64,000 bases of DNA from Phaeodactylum tricornutum CCAP 1055/1 (Eukaryota; Bacillariophyta; Bacillariophyceae; Surirellales; Neidiaceae), in contig NC_011679.1 of NCBI RefSeq assembly GCF_000150955.2, positions 248,001-312,000 of the forward strand. Reading direction: 5' to 3'. The position numbers and the translations under genes are program-made. Below the pieces are notes generated by a model. It was given only the letters and a program-made list of their open reading frames with translations, had not been told where the DNA came from and made no database searches. Of the stretch, positions 31,145 through 43,300 are shown one piece after another (position 1 is the first letter of the stretch; each line of letters begins with the position of its first letter).

Positions 31145-31818
31145 GAGGAGCAGAAACGTAGATAAATTGACTTAAGGGCCAGTATCCCCATAACCTCAGT
31201 AGGGGTTTTGCTTTGCCATGACTGTACAGACTCACCCGGCGGTCATTCCGGAACACAAATCAAGTTTTTAAAAACTTGATATTGACTGTGAGAATATGCA
31301 GCTTCGATTCTCCAATGGATAATTTTGATAAACTGGTCCGTGGGGAGTGATGAGGTTAGACGCTTAAGGCACAAAAGCTATCTTCATCCTCCACAAATGA
31401 CCTGGAAAGCTGTCTCTCCAATTTTGCAGCCACCAACAAACAAATGCAATGCCTGACTGCTTGATGAGATGTATTAGATTAAGCGGCCGATGCCGTATAA
31501 ACGATTCCAACCCCAAACTTAACGAACACCTTCCAATCCAGTCCTCTCCCTCTTAAATCACCACATACCTTGTGATTCTATCTCACTAAATGTATGCAGC
31601 ATTCGTTGGTAGTGCTTCCCAACCGTCGGTTGTTGTGAGGAGCGAACGGTAGAGGGAGGGTTTATCTACATTATGGTACCAGTATAGCGACAAAAACAAT
31701 AAAACATGACACAACAGCAACTGTAATGTAACTACTTTTTGAAAATCCGGGTTTTTATAATAAAACATCCAACATTTTCGAAACACGACACACAAAAAGA
31801 TCCCTCTGTAAAAGTACC
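31145..31818. other. Intergenic, 0.7 kb
   Basis: Holds a 22-bp perfect palindrome (31259-31280), a TGACTGTGA motif (31283-31291), and AT-rich sequence ahead of the mannosidase gene. No gene seen. Confidence 0.5.
31259..31280. repeat. 22-bp perfect palindrome
   Basis: Centred on AAGTTTTTAAAAACTT, about 115 bp after the NmrA-like stop codon. It can form a strong hairpin in RNA and overlaps a region where a 3' end would be expected. The role is unknown. Confidence 0.6.
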
Positions 31819-34800
31819 ATGGCGAAGCAGCTCGTCTGGGGAGCCGTTCTTTCGGCGGTGCTTTTGTTATTGTGCTGGCGCTTCAAAAGATCATTAGATG
31901 ATCGTTTGATTGCATCGTTAGGTGAGCCTTCGAGGCTGGTTGTCCAAAGTTCCTCGCCAAAGAGTTCAAGCAAACCAACACCTACGCTGGACCAGAGCCC
32001 CCACCACTCTTTTCTACGCAAACTAGGAGTAGACGATCACGATGGCGATGGAGGCGATGTTCATAACGGCAAAGTCCTTTACGTTCACATTGTTCCACAT
32101 ACGCACGACGATGTGGGATGGCGTAAAACCGTTGAGCAATATTACTACGGCCTCAACAATTCCATCGATACTAGAGGTAGCGTACACTCCATCATCACGA
32201 CCGCCGTGGAATCACTTTTGGACGATCCAGCGCGTACCTTTACGTACGTGGAAATGAAATTTCTCTCCATATGGTGGAAGTCTCAAAGTGACCAAATGAA
32301 AGACAACGTTCGCTACCTAATTGCCAACAAGCAGCTATCGATTGTCAACGGAGGTTGGTGTATGCATGACGAAGCGGCGCCCCACTATATCGGGATGATT
32401 GATCAGACAAGCTTGGGACATGAATTCCTTACTCGTGAGTTAGGAGTGATACCTAAGGTTGGCTGGCAACTCGATCCTTTCGGTCACTCCGCGACGCAGG
32501 CATCCTTGATGTCGCGTGGTATGGGATTCGATGCACTATACTTCGGTAGGATTGATTATCAGGATTTACGGCTGAGGCAGTTAACACGTCAGTGCGAGGG
32601 TTTGTGGAACGCATCAAGAGAGTCGTCAGACATCGCATTACCAATCTTTTGGGGGCTGACGGGAAGCTATGGAGGAAACTATGGTGCCCCGCGAGGTTAT
32701 TGTTTCGACGTATTGTGTCAAGATGAACCTCTGGTCGGTGCCAACGAAACGAGACTACGGGAACGGCTTCGTACGTTTTTGGAAGATGTGCGTATACAGA
32801 GTGATCGTACCCAGGGTGATCACGTTATGGTGACAATGGGTGAGGACTTTAACGTAAGTGGTGGGGGTGAAAAGATCGATGCAAGGATGCTGCCAAATTG
32901 TCAGTAGGATTCCTGACCTGCATTTTTATCTCCAAATTCCAGTACATACAAGCGCATTTAAATTTTGCAAATATGGATCTATTGATAAACTCGATTATGA
33001 GCTACCAGCATTGGAAGATTCTGGATATACCGTCTATCTTTGGTCCCCAGTACGATCGAGTCGACATCTTCTATTCAACACCGGACTACTACACAGAGAT
33101 GAAGTACAAAGAGACGGTCCGTGTTCGCAATAGACCGCGGACTATGCAACGCGGGACATCCAATTCAGCTGTAGGACAACAAGGACAACACGTGTCGGAG
33201 AGTCCAGTCTGGGTAGTCAAAACGGACGACTTCTTCCCGTATTCTGATTGTGAGCATTGTTTCTGGACAGGTTATTTTACCTCTCGTGCATCTTTCAAAC
33301 GGTTTGAACGTGTTTCGTCTTCTTTTCTTCTGGCTGCCCGACAAATTGAGGCATTGTGGAGTGGACAGAGTAACAGCACGGGTCAAGGTATGGAAAGTCG
33401 TCCCCTGTTTGCACTCGAGGATGCTTTGGGTATTGCGCAGCATCATGATGCCGTGTCTGGTACGGCAAAGCAACACGTAGCGGATGATTACAGTTTCAAA
33501 TTACAAACTGGTTTGGATCTTGCTTCCAAGTTTGTGGCAAAGACATTAAAGAATACGCTGATATCGGACTCAGGGCTGCTGGAAAACTTGACTTTCTGTC
33601 ACCAGTTGAATGAATCTATTTGCGATCTTTCACAGGATGCCACGAAGTCTCTTGGCAAGGATCTTTATGTTGTTGTTTACAATGCAAAAGCCTCGGAGGT
33701 ATCCAGCATTATCCGACTACCGGTCTCTACTAACCAAACGTACCTTGTTGAGCGTGTGGAGCGTAACGCAACGGTCGCGAGGTCGAGACTTGTGGAGACT
33801 GTACAAGCCGTCAACCTCCGGACTACTGACAAACCGAGGTATACCGTTATGTTTGACACTGGTCCCCTTCCTCCCATTGGTGTTGCTTTATTCCGCGTAT
33901 CTATGACAAATAAAGTCTTCTCTAGTTCTTTGAGATCGAATGATTTGACGGAAACTCGACGTCTCTTTCGAGCTGCCGACGGCAAAGATGTTGTAGTATC
34001 GAATGAACTTCTCTCAGTAACCTTTGACAGCTCTACTGGAATGATGAAACAGGTATTCTCTCAGAATGTGAGCCTTCTGCTTACGCAGGAATGGGGGTAC
34101 TACACGTCTTTCGACTCGGACTATGATAGAACGGAAGTGCCCTCTTCACGTGCCGATCAAAATTCAGGAGCCTATGTGTTTAGACCAAGCACTCCTGAAG
34201 AAAAGCTTAAGTTGATGAATGCGTCGCCTAGCGGTGCAAAGTTCGTCGATACGTCGGTGGGAACTGAAGTACACGTAGCATTTGATGCGCCCTGGATTAG
34301 GCAAGTGACTCGCATACTGAAAGGTCAGCCATACGTGGAAATCGAGTATACCATCGGTCCAATTCCGATCGATGATGGGCGCGGAAGGGAGATTGTGAAT
34401 CGATACATAACTCCAATTAAATCCGAAGGCAAGGTGTACACAGACTCGAACGGTCGCGAGTTTCTGGAGCGACGCCGCAATTACCGTCCAAGTTGGTCTT
34501 TGGAGGTTTACGAACAAGTGGCCGGGAACTACTACCCGATCAACGCAGCCGCTTATATTGAAGACAGCGACGCGGCTTTGTCAGTGGTCGTGGATCGGTC
34601 CCAAGGTGGTGGCTCTATTATAGATGGAACGTTGGAGTTCATGGTGCAGCGTCGGACTGTGGCGGACGACTTTCGGGGAGTAGACGAACCGTTGAACGAG
34701 ACGTGTGGCGGTATGGAGCCGTATCCTCCGTACGGGGACGCAAAACGCGTGGGTGACGGCGTGGTGATTCGTGGCGTCCATCGGCTATTGGTGGGAGCAA

Positions 34801-35285
34801 AAGGGGCTGGGTTGGCTAGATCCCAGATGGACGCCACGTTTGCGGAGCCATTAATCTTTGTGGCATCGTCGCCCAAACCGTCTACACCAGTAGGCGCACT
34901 AGTCGCTACGCAATCATCTCTTTCCGCTCTGCAATTATCGTTGCCATCAAATGTAATGTTGATAACGTTGATGCGTCTTCAGGATCGGGAGCGACCGACT
35001 TGGCTCCTGCGATTGGGTCATCAGTACGCTGCGGGTGAACACGAGGTTCTTTCTCAGCCGGCCAAGGTAAATCTCGCCACGTTTCTAGTGGATTGGGATG
35101 TGTCCAAGATCGAGGAAAAGACCCTGTCGGGCAATCGGGATTGGGACGTTTACACGAAAGAACGCTACGACTGGACGGGAGAGCTAGACGCGAGTGAGAC
35201 CACTGATGCTCCCATAGACTCTATAGTTGTCCTCCAACCTATGCAGATTCGCACCTTTGAAATTACCGTGACGGCCAAGACATAA
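31819..35285 (+). CDS. MAN2B1: Lysosomal/vacuolar-type alpha-mannosidase (GH38)
   Basis: Exons 31819-32853 and 32943-35285, intron 89 bp (GTAAGTGG...TTCCAG), giving 1125 residues. A single N-terminal hydrophobic segment (LVWGAVLSAVLLLLCW) is a signal anchor or signal peptide. GH38 motifs are 'HIVPHTHDDVGWRKT' (zinc ligands His and Asp, about residue 92) and 'GWQLDPFGHSATQASLM' (catalytic nucleophile Asp, about residue 217). 'LYFGRIDYQD' and 'LEDALGIAQHHDAVSGT' are also present. The 'DPFGHSATQ' and 'GRIDYQD' forms and the late 'RPTWLLRLGHQYAAGEHE' fit the lysosomal group more than Golgi mannosidase II. It removes mannose from N-glycans in the lytic compartment or secretory path. Confidence 0.93.
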
Positions 35286-35366
35286 TGGAATCCGACCAAA
35301 CGCTACTTTCTTTATAACTAAAGGTGTTTTTATAGTGTATAGATATTGAAGGGAGACGGAATATGA

Positions 35367-36413
35367 CTACTCGCCTCGCTGCCTTCGCGACCGTTTCAAG
35401 GGAGGTTCGTCGGAACGATCGTTCTCAGTGGGATGATTATGCAGCAATGCGAATGAAAATCCCGAGCGCTCTGGAGGTGGGCCCCCGTCGTCCCATCCTT
35501 GCACGGCCCACCCCATCGCGCCAAAGGCCTTGCTGCCGTAGCCCGCTTTCCATCCATTTCGTCCGTAAGCGACGGCCAAGCCAGCGTATTTCCCACCCGC
35601 ACTACTGGACGATACAATCCCAGCCCGTAATCCAACGTGATTCGATACGGCCGGAACGTGCTGATTCGGTTTTCGTGGTTGTTCGGCGCGGGGAGTGGCG
35701 AGTTTGACTTCTACGCGGCGGCCCTGTACCTGAAGCGGTTGGGCGTCAACGGCTTTCTGGGCGCCGTTGGATCCGTCTTCGAAAGTAACGAAACCGAAAC
35801 AGCGCGAGCGCATCGTTGTCTGGTCCATCATGACGATGGCATCCGTGACGGCGCCGAAGGGTTCGAACAAGTCTCGGAGTCCGTCCCGATCAATGTGCGG
35901 AGGAATTCCCCCCACGAATACCTTGTTGCCCATTTGTTCGGGAGTAAGATCCTCGCCCCCCACACTGTTTCCTCCAAGCGGATTCGGGCGTTCCGAGGCG
36001 TTGGGCACGGGATGCGCGGAAGGGTCGGCACCGTGGCTGGCGTCGCGTCCGTGAATCGAGGGCGGTGCCACGCCTCGGGCTTGTGCGCGCTTGACGTCCA
36101 CAATTTTGTGATTAATTTCGTGCGAGTCTTCGTCCATGACGAGATCGACCGTGGCGTGATCGGCAAAGACGACAAAGGCGAATCCGCGGGGATCTCCCGT
36201 GTGTCGATCCCGCATGACTTCGACGGACACGACGGAACCGTACTGCTCAAAGTGCCAACGCAGACTCTCTTCGGTGGTTTGCCAGGAAAGACCCCCGACG
36301 AAGATCTTCCCGGCGTCCGTGTTGACGGGAATGTTCGGCGGTCTGCTGCTGGAGTCATTCACCGTCGCCGGACCGCTGCCGCTGTTGCTCACCGGGCCGT
36401 AGTAGTCGCTCAT
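35367..36413 (-). CDS. Two-RRM RNA-binding protein (hnRNP A/B, DAZAP1/Musashi type)
   Basis: 348 residues, single exon. RRM1 (about 35-110) has RNP2 'KIFVGGLSW' and RNP1 'RGFAFVVF'. RRM2 (about 165-240) has 'KVFVGGIPP' and 'RCFGFVTF'. The linker is Pro/Ser/Asn-rich, and the tail is Gly/Ala-rich, ending in a basic 'PPLKRSRRQRGE', possibly a nuclear signal. Tandem RRMs of this spacing bind single-stranded UAG-type motifs in hnRNP A/B relatives. It probably acts in nuclear or cytoplasmic mRNA regulation. The stop is 81 bp from the convergent mannosidase stop. Confidence 0.9.
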   Translation of the reverse strand: MSDYYGPVSNSGSGPATVNDSSSRPPNIPVNTDAGKIFVGGLSWQTTEESLRWHFEQYGSVVSVEVMRDRHTGDPRGFAFVVFADHATVDLVMDEDSHEINHKIVDVKRAQARGVAPPSIHGRDASHGADPSAHPVPNASERPNPLGGNSVGGEDLTPEQMGNKVFVGGIPPHIDRDGLRDLFEPFGAVTDAIVMMDQTTMRSRCFGFVTFEDGSNGAQKAVDAQPLQVQGRRVEVKLATPRAEQPRKPNQHVPAVSNHVGLRAGIVSSSSAGGKYAGLAVAYGRNGWKAGYGSKAFGAMGWAVQGWDDGGPPPERSGFSFALLHNHPTENDRSDEPPLKRSRRQRGE

Positions 36414-36990
36414 GGAGAGTTAGTGCCGCGCTGTTCTTCGGGCTGGTTGGGTCTGTCTGGGTGCCGTGCGTTCGCAATTTTGACTGTGCCAACGAAACCT
36501 ACGGGGAGAAGAGACACTACAAGAATAGAACACTGGCAGATACCGACTGTGAACAGAAACGCCGTCCACCGATCATGCAGAGATGATTTTGACAGGAAAT
36601 AGTCCACACCTCCCGCAGGTCGTAAAATCCCGGAATGGGATTTCAATCGTTTCGACGTTTCGGTGCAAGGCTCCATGTTGCTTGAAAGGGGTGGGATGAC
36701 ATACAGACATCTTAACGACAGCAAAATTATAAATTATAATGTCGAACAGTCTAATTTATTTGAATCAAATAGTGTCTCAAGATACAACATGTGTAAAGAA
36801 TAATAATTGACTCTGAACGCTGCTGTTTTACGTATATATCATAAATTGTCATACGCATAACATGATCAATAAATCACACAGACTGCCAGACACGGAAGAG
36901 GATTTTCACAATCCGCATACTCTATGAGCACCTCACTGTCAATTCGTCTACCGTAGGGTATTTTTCTCTGCGTTCCACTTTTTCTCGACC
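36414..36990. other. Divergent promoter of RRM and sterol cyclase genes
   Basis: 577 bp with no gene. An AT-rich stretch (36720-36880) occupies the middle. TCACTGTCA at 36933-36941 lies 50 bp before the cyclase ATG. Confidence 0.5.
36933..36941 (+). promoter_or_regulatory. TCACTGTCA motif 50 bp before the OSC start codon
   Basis: Closest of the recurrent motif copies to a start codon, in forward orientation. It is followed by CTACCGTAGGGTATTTTT and then the ATG at 36991. This position suggests an initiator or 5'-UTR element. Confidence 0.42.
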
Positions 36991-39900
36991 ATGGCGACAA
37001 CTACGGAGTACGCAGACAACAGCGAAGAGACTTGCTGGTCTCTAGCCCGGTCTTCCGGGACTATACTAGCCGCTAGCCTTGTTTTGCTAGTCACTACCCT
37101 CCTGGAAGCTTCGGTAGCGGAAGGCAGTCCCTTGGAACATCTCGGTACGTGCGCTTCCGTTGTCTCTTTCCCTGAACCATTGCTGTCATTGAGGGAATTG
37201 GAGTCGCTCATCAGTTACACTGCTATCTTGCGTCGCTCCAGGTAGACGTCCCATGGGACGTGATCTCGGATCCTGGCTCCTCCACTACGTGACACAAAAT
37301 GTTGGGGTGCAGGGTTACGACCCGGTCCTCGGGGCGTTCTCACCACCTTTGCGTTTGCGCGTACACCTGGCCGCCGTTGCCTTTTTGTGGGCAATGCTCC
37401 TCTACGTCTGGCCCGTCTTTGGAATTCCTGACGTTTGCGGGCCCTGGCGTCTCACAATCAGTGTCTGGCAAGCCGCACTGGTCACCATAGCCACCTATCG
37501 ATTTGGTCTCTACGTGATCCACACCGTGATGCCCGGGGTTTCCGACCCTGGTGGACCCCGTCCGCACAAAATTCAACGCCAGCCCGTCTGGAAGGATTGT
37601 CTACACCACTTACCGTCCGAAACCACGTGGACCTACCTGACGGCGCAAGATTCGCATCGGCGGAGCGCCGAACGCTTTGCAGGAACGGGAGCCGCCTTGA
37701 CCGGTGAACCATCTGGACGAGACGTGTGGAGCGAGCAACCTCTCTCGAAGTCGCAAGTAGGGGCGAATACGAAGAATCGAATAGACGAATCGGCAGTGCA
37801 AGGAATGGCGTGGGGAGGACGCCAACCTGGATTCAATCCAGCTGTGAATCCCAACAGGTCCGTTTTTTCGATTGCTTGTTATTGGTGTTGTTCTATTGCG
37901 ATAGTTGGCGTGGTTAGTATAATACTCTTTTGTCCCCAACTGATACTCACGCGTTTATTACTTTTTTGTGGATTCTCAATTCTATCCGTCACTTCTGCCG
38001 TGGCCAGCTGTGACGCACCGCACCGGGCCCAACTCATTCGCGAATACATTGCTTCGGGCAAGTCACCCCCTTCCAACCAACCCGCCAAGGATTTGGACGA
38101 GGCTATTCGCAAGGCTACCCATTTCTACTCCATGTTGCAAACGAGCGACGGACATTTTTCGGGTGATTACGGTGGCCCGCACTTTCTCATGCCCGGGTTA
38201 ATTGTTGTGTGGTACGTCATGGGACAGCCTTCTCTCATGCTTAATCCGGCACAAACTGCTTTGATGAAGCACTACTTGATTGTCCATCAACAAGCCGATG
38301 GCGGTTGGGGTACACACGTCGAATCACCCTCGACTATGTTTGGCACGACCTTATCTTACGTAGCTTTGCGGCTCCTGGGTATGGACGCCGAAGAACCGGT
38401 ATGCCAAAGGGGTCGCGCCTTTATTCGTGAGCAGGGTGGAGCAGTCATGACTTCTTCGTGGGCCAAGCTGTACCTGTGCATCTTGGGATGCATGGAATGG
38501 GATGGTCATAATTCGGTCCCACCCGAGTTGTGGCTGCTCCCCAACTGGTTTCCTTTTCATCCCAGCCGCATGTGGTGTCACGCACGCATGGTTTATTTGC
38601 CGATGGGCTACGTCTACGGGGCGCGGCTCAAGTACGACAAGGCCGAGGAGGATCCCTTGGTGCAGGCTCTCCGCCGAGAGCTATACTGCGAACCTTACAA
38701 TTCGATTGAATGGATGCAAACGCGGCACATGGTGGCGCCAATGGACAACTACTCCCCGGTGGCATGGATGATGAAGACGGTCCAGAACGGGTTGGCTCGG
38801 TACGAGACGTGGCCCATGCTCCAGCCGTTCAAAAACGACGTCCGCAAACTCGGGCTGGCCTTCTGTGTCGATTACATGGCAGCGGAAGATCTGCAAACCA
38901 ACTTTATCGATATAGGGCCCGTCAATAAAGTGCTCAATATGCTCTCGGCCTTTCATCACGCAGGAAATGATTTGCATCATTCAACAGTGATGAACCACAT
39001 GATTCGAGTTCAGGACTATTTATGGGTTGCCGAAGATGGCATGAAAATGAAGGGCTATAACGGCAGCCAATGCTGGGACACATCTTTTGCAATCCAGGCT
39101 GTATTTGAGGCTGGTTTACTGGATGACTTTCCGGAGCTTTCCAATAAAGTTTGGACGTACCTGGAGCGATGTCAGATTCTATCCACGGAGGTTTCACAGG
39201 CTTCTCCAGCTTTCAAGTACGAAGCGGCCTTGTATCGGCGAAAGTTTTACCGCCACATCTCGGAAGGCGGCTGGCCGTTTAGCACGAGTGCACACGGTTG
39301 GCCTATTTCGGATTGCACAGGGGAGGGACTAAAAGGAGTTTTGTGTATGCTCAAAGCAAAGTCTGTCAGGGAAGGGTTGGAGGATGGCAGTCTTCGCGAG
39401 ATCAGTGAAGTTCGATTACAAAAAGCAGCCAACATACTTTTGTCGTATCAAAATGAAGATGGAGGCTTTCCTACCTACGAAAACAACCGTGGCTTTGGGT
39501 TTTACGAAAGCCTGAATCCTAGCGAAGTTTTTGGCGACATTATGATCGACTACTCCTATGTCGAGTGTAGTATGGCAAGCTTGACAGCTTTGGCCGATTT
39601 TCACGAAGATTATCCGGATCATCGTACTGAAGAGATTGTGCATGCTATTGAAAAAGGCCGTGATTTCCTGAAGGATTTGCAACGTGAGGACGGTTCGTGG
39701 TATGGCTCCTGGGCTTGTTGTTTGTAAGTGCACAGTAGAATGCATTATTTTGATTCGTTTATGATCGATCTGATGCTGACATATTTATTCGTTCCGTTTC
39801 CAGCTGCTACGGAAGTTGGTTTGGTATTGAAGGTCTTGTTAAGTGTGGTGAGCCTGTGTCTTCCGAGTTTATTGCTAAGGCTTGCAAATTCCTCTTGCAG

Positions 39901-40248
39901 CATCAACGTTCCAACGGAGGTTGGGGTGAAGACTTCACATCTTGCTATGACAAAGAGTACGCCGCTAATGGAATGGAAGCTTACGGAGACGATGGGAGTG
40001 GGGTCGTAAACACATCGTGGGCTTTGATGGCATTGTCTACAGCGAAATGCAACGATATTGAAGCCATCAAGCGAGGTGTCCAGTATTTAATGAAGCGGCA
40101 GTTACCGTGCGGAGACTGGCCCCAGGAAGGAGTCGCCGGTGTTTTCAACCGTGCGTGTGGAATAACATACACGGCATACCGAAATATATTTCCAATTTGG
40201 GCACTCGGACGATGCCGCGCTGTTTATGGAAGCGATCTGGATAAGTAG
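36991..40248 (+). CDS. OSC: Oxidosqualene cyclase (sterol cyclase, probably cycloartenol synthase)
   Basis: Four exons: 36991-37144, 37242-37857, 38008-39723, 39804-40248 (976 residues; usual length is about 730-760). Introns are 97, 150 and 80 bp. The enzyme cyclises 2,3-oxidosqualene, the first sterol ring-forming step, on the ER membrane. Conserved blocks are 'GDYGGPHFLMPGL', 'IGPVNKVLNML', 'AEDGMKMKGYNGSQCWDT', 'WPISDCTGEGLKG' (catalytic Asp; the usual DCTAE is DCTGE here), and QW repeats such as 'DGSWYGSW'. The plant-like 'GYNGSQ' and 'PVNKVLNML' favour cycloartenol synthase. About 200 extra N-terminal residues contain three hydrophobic segments (TILAASLVLLV; LAAVAFLWAMLLYVW; ALVTIATYRFGLYVI). 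Intron 2 is in frame and free of stops. Confidence 0.93.
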
Positions 40249-40320
40249 GCTACTAGCTAGACGACTTAATTTAACTGGTGTTGCCATCTGTGAGATGTTT
40301 CACGGTTGTTCTTTCTTTCT

Positions 40321-43300
40321 TTACGTACACAACTGACCGCGACAGCGAAGTATGATCGTTTCTAATCGCTCCGATGCGGCAGCCTTCCGTGCGTTCAGAT
40401 TTCGTAGTTGCATTCGTGGGGGCACTCCTTGTTTCGTCAAGTCCACAAGCGAAACCGATGCCTTTTCGAGACGGAAAGCGGAGAGAGCCAAAGACAAATG
40501 GGAAATCTCATTCAATTCTTGAAACCGAGAACTGCTCAGATTTGTTTGAAACTGATTCGATGAAAGCGCTGGCAGAGGCGGCAGGCTTGAAAGCATTGTC
40601 AAAGTTGATGACGTCTTCCAGCGCGCGGCTTCACGAATGGCTTGTTGCAAAGCGGGTCTAAAAAGAGCGGCCTCTAGCACATACGCACTGCCTTGGCTAT
40701 CATCTCCAAGGTTACGTTGAGAAGAACTCATGTCATTTACTGATGTTAAAGACCGTCGTGGTGTTCTGTTATTCACAGCTCCCCTCTTTGGTGATTTGAA
40801 ATCTTTCAGAGCACGTATTTCATTCTCATATTCGTCGACCTGACGCTGTAAAACGTCCATCGCTTCCATTAACTGCAAGCAAACAAAAATTTGATTGCGT
40901 CAGAATGGCTTGGCCTACAAAACTTTCACCAACACCTCGAACACGTACCACTCTGTTTTCTTCTTTCATGCTACTGTACTCATCTACAGAGTTTAGGTCA
41001 GCTGTTTTCGCTTTTGACGGGCTGACATTCGACTTTGCTAAAAGTCTTTCCAATTCCGATAAGCGGGCGTTGAGCATTGCAACCTCCTTGGATCTTACGG
41101 AAATACTCTATTGAAAAAAGAAAAAAACAGATGAGTCGGTCTATGGAAGCGAAGTCTCTGTTGATAGCGCATTGACTGACCTTTTCCAAGTTCGCAGCTT
41201 TCGCGCTAGCGAGGGAGAGTTTGGGAACATCTGCCACAGCTTCGTCGAACTGAGTTTCGATGGCGCGTGTACGCAGCAAGAAGTTCACATCTTCATCGTC
41301 TCCGTCTTTACTTCGAACAGATCGGATAAGCGTCGTGAGACGGAACCAAGAGTCCTCCACCTCTGGTGACAATGCATGGAAACTTTCGTCGTCGTTTGGG
41401 TTAAGATTGGCCGACCGAAGGGATGATGAAATTTTAGTCAAATGACCTAGAGTACTGTCGCAAGCAGCCTGGCATTCTTCTAAGTGGCTGCCCTCTGAAG
41501 TAATCAAGCTCTGAACTTCTTTGATAATTTTGTCCGATGACTCGACCCAGTGGGACATGGAAGCAGATAAATCCGTCACCACTTCCGTATTGGTCACATC
41601 GACATTCGCAAGGCGAAGGCAAACGCTTCGCGCTTGGATTGAGACTTGTTCGAGTTTATTGTACAGTGAAGCGAGTGCCTGAGGAAGCACAATTGTATCA
41701 CTCTGGTTGACGACGGTTGATAAAGCTGCGGCAGCCCCAATGCACGAGTATTTGGCGGTGGTCGCTTCTGTCAAAAGCTTCCATGCCGGCGGCATCCAGC
41801 CAACCGGAACGAGTGGGGTATCTTCTCGATCCATCTCGGTCTGGATGCTTTGTATTACCATATCCGCAGACTGGCGGAAGCCGGCTACATCTGACTGGTC
41901 CGGCGCCAGGGTGCCTTCTTCTTTGAGGGTTTTCAAGACAACTCCAAGTGAATTGTCAAGGTCAGCGACGCAATTTCCTAGAACAGAACCAAGCTCTACC
42001 GATGCGTTCTGCGACAGCAAGTCTGGCCATTGGCCAGCGGCTAGTAGACGCAACAAATAGGATGAAGCGTTCACAATCGAGTGAGCGAAATCAGTCTGGT
42101 GGATCATCGTAGCCACGTCTTGCTTCACCTCATCGGACAACTGCAACATGCCAGGAACGTAACCAGCGCGCACTTCATCTAATTCTCCCAATGCAGGTTT
42201 GATTACCTTCCTAAAAGAAGCGTCAATTCCTTCAAGCGTCCGGGATCCCTTGCCAATAACCTTAGATGTTAGCAGCTCGCCTTTCATAGCCGATAGTTCG
42301 GGTGCGACGACAGACGGAGGCAGTAATGACTCCAAACGACTTGATAGATTAAAATACAGCTGTCGATCAATCTTTTCAAAAACGGCCTGCGCCTCGCGTT
42401 TGCGCATCTCTGCGGCATCCGAAACCAACTGCGCTGCACGAGACAATGCCCTTTGGGACGAAACCATTAAATCGCTCTTCTCGCCTTCTCCACCCTGCTG
42501 CAGTTCTAGCAGCGCCTGTTTTTCCTGTTTGAGGGTATCCACAGTCGTACGATAGTTTGCAACCGATCGTCGAGAATCTTCTTCTCGACGTCGCTGCCTG
42601 TTGGGGAAAACAGTGGCGATGAAAAAAGAGTCAGAGTCTCATTTCCGACAGCGAAGGGATAGGGGACATTCACTCACATTTTGATGGCTTCCTCCAAGTT
42701 GCGAATAATGGTGTCGCGGCCTTCCAAATCGCGGTATAGGGCTTTAAGCTCGTCGTTCTGTACTTCTTCCATCTCAGCCGTCAATTCCGACGCTTCTTCC
42801 AGCTCCCGGATCGTTCCCTGCATGGCAATGTTGTCTTCTTCCAGCGCCAAAATACGGTCGCTCAAATCTTCCACCATGCTTTCAAAGGCGGCTCCTTCTT
42901 CTACCATGTCTTTCAAGTCATTAATTTCCTCATCGTTCTTTGACTTGGTCGCGCGCAAAGCTTCGATTTCTTCCATCAAAGATTTTCCTTCGAGTGCTTG
43001 CTTTTCCGCCGCGCGGAGGGTTTTGGTAATTTCCATCTTTTCCATGGTTGTCTGTTCGCGTAAACGGATCAAGGCCTCCCGAAGACGAGCATTTTGTGTT
43101 GCCAGAGCGTGCGCCTTGCGTTCGGCTTGCTCGTTGGCGTCAGCTTCCGCAGAGGTCTCGGCAGTTGCGACGGGGATACTGTCACCTTGCACGGCTCGTT
43201 CAGTGGCCGTCTGGGCATCTTCCAATTCCATCTTGAGTTCTTCGACTTCCATTTGGGCTGTTTCCGTATCCAACCTGTATTCTTCCAACTTGTCCTGCAA

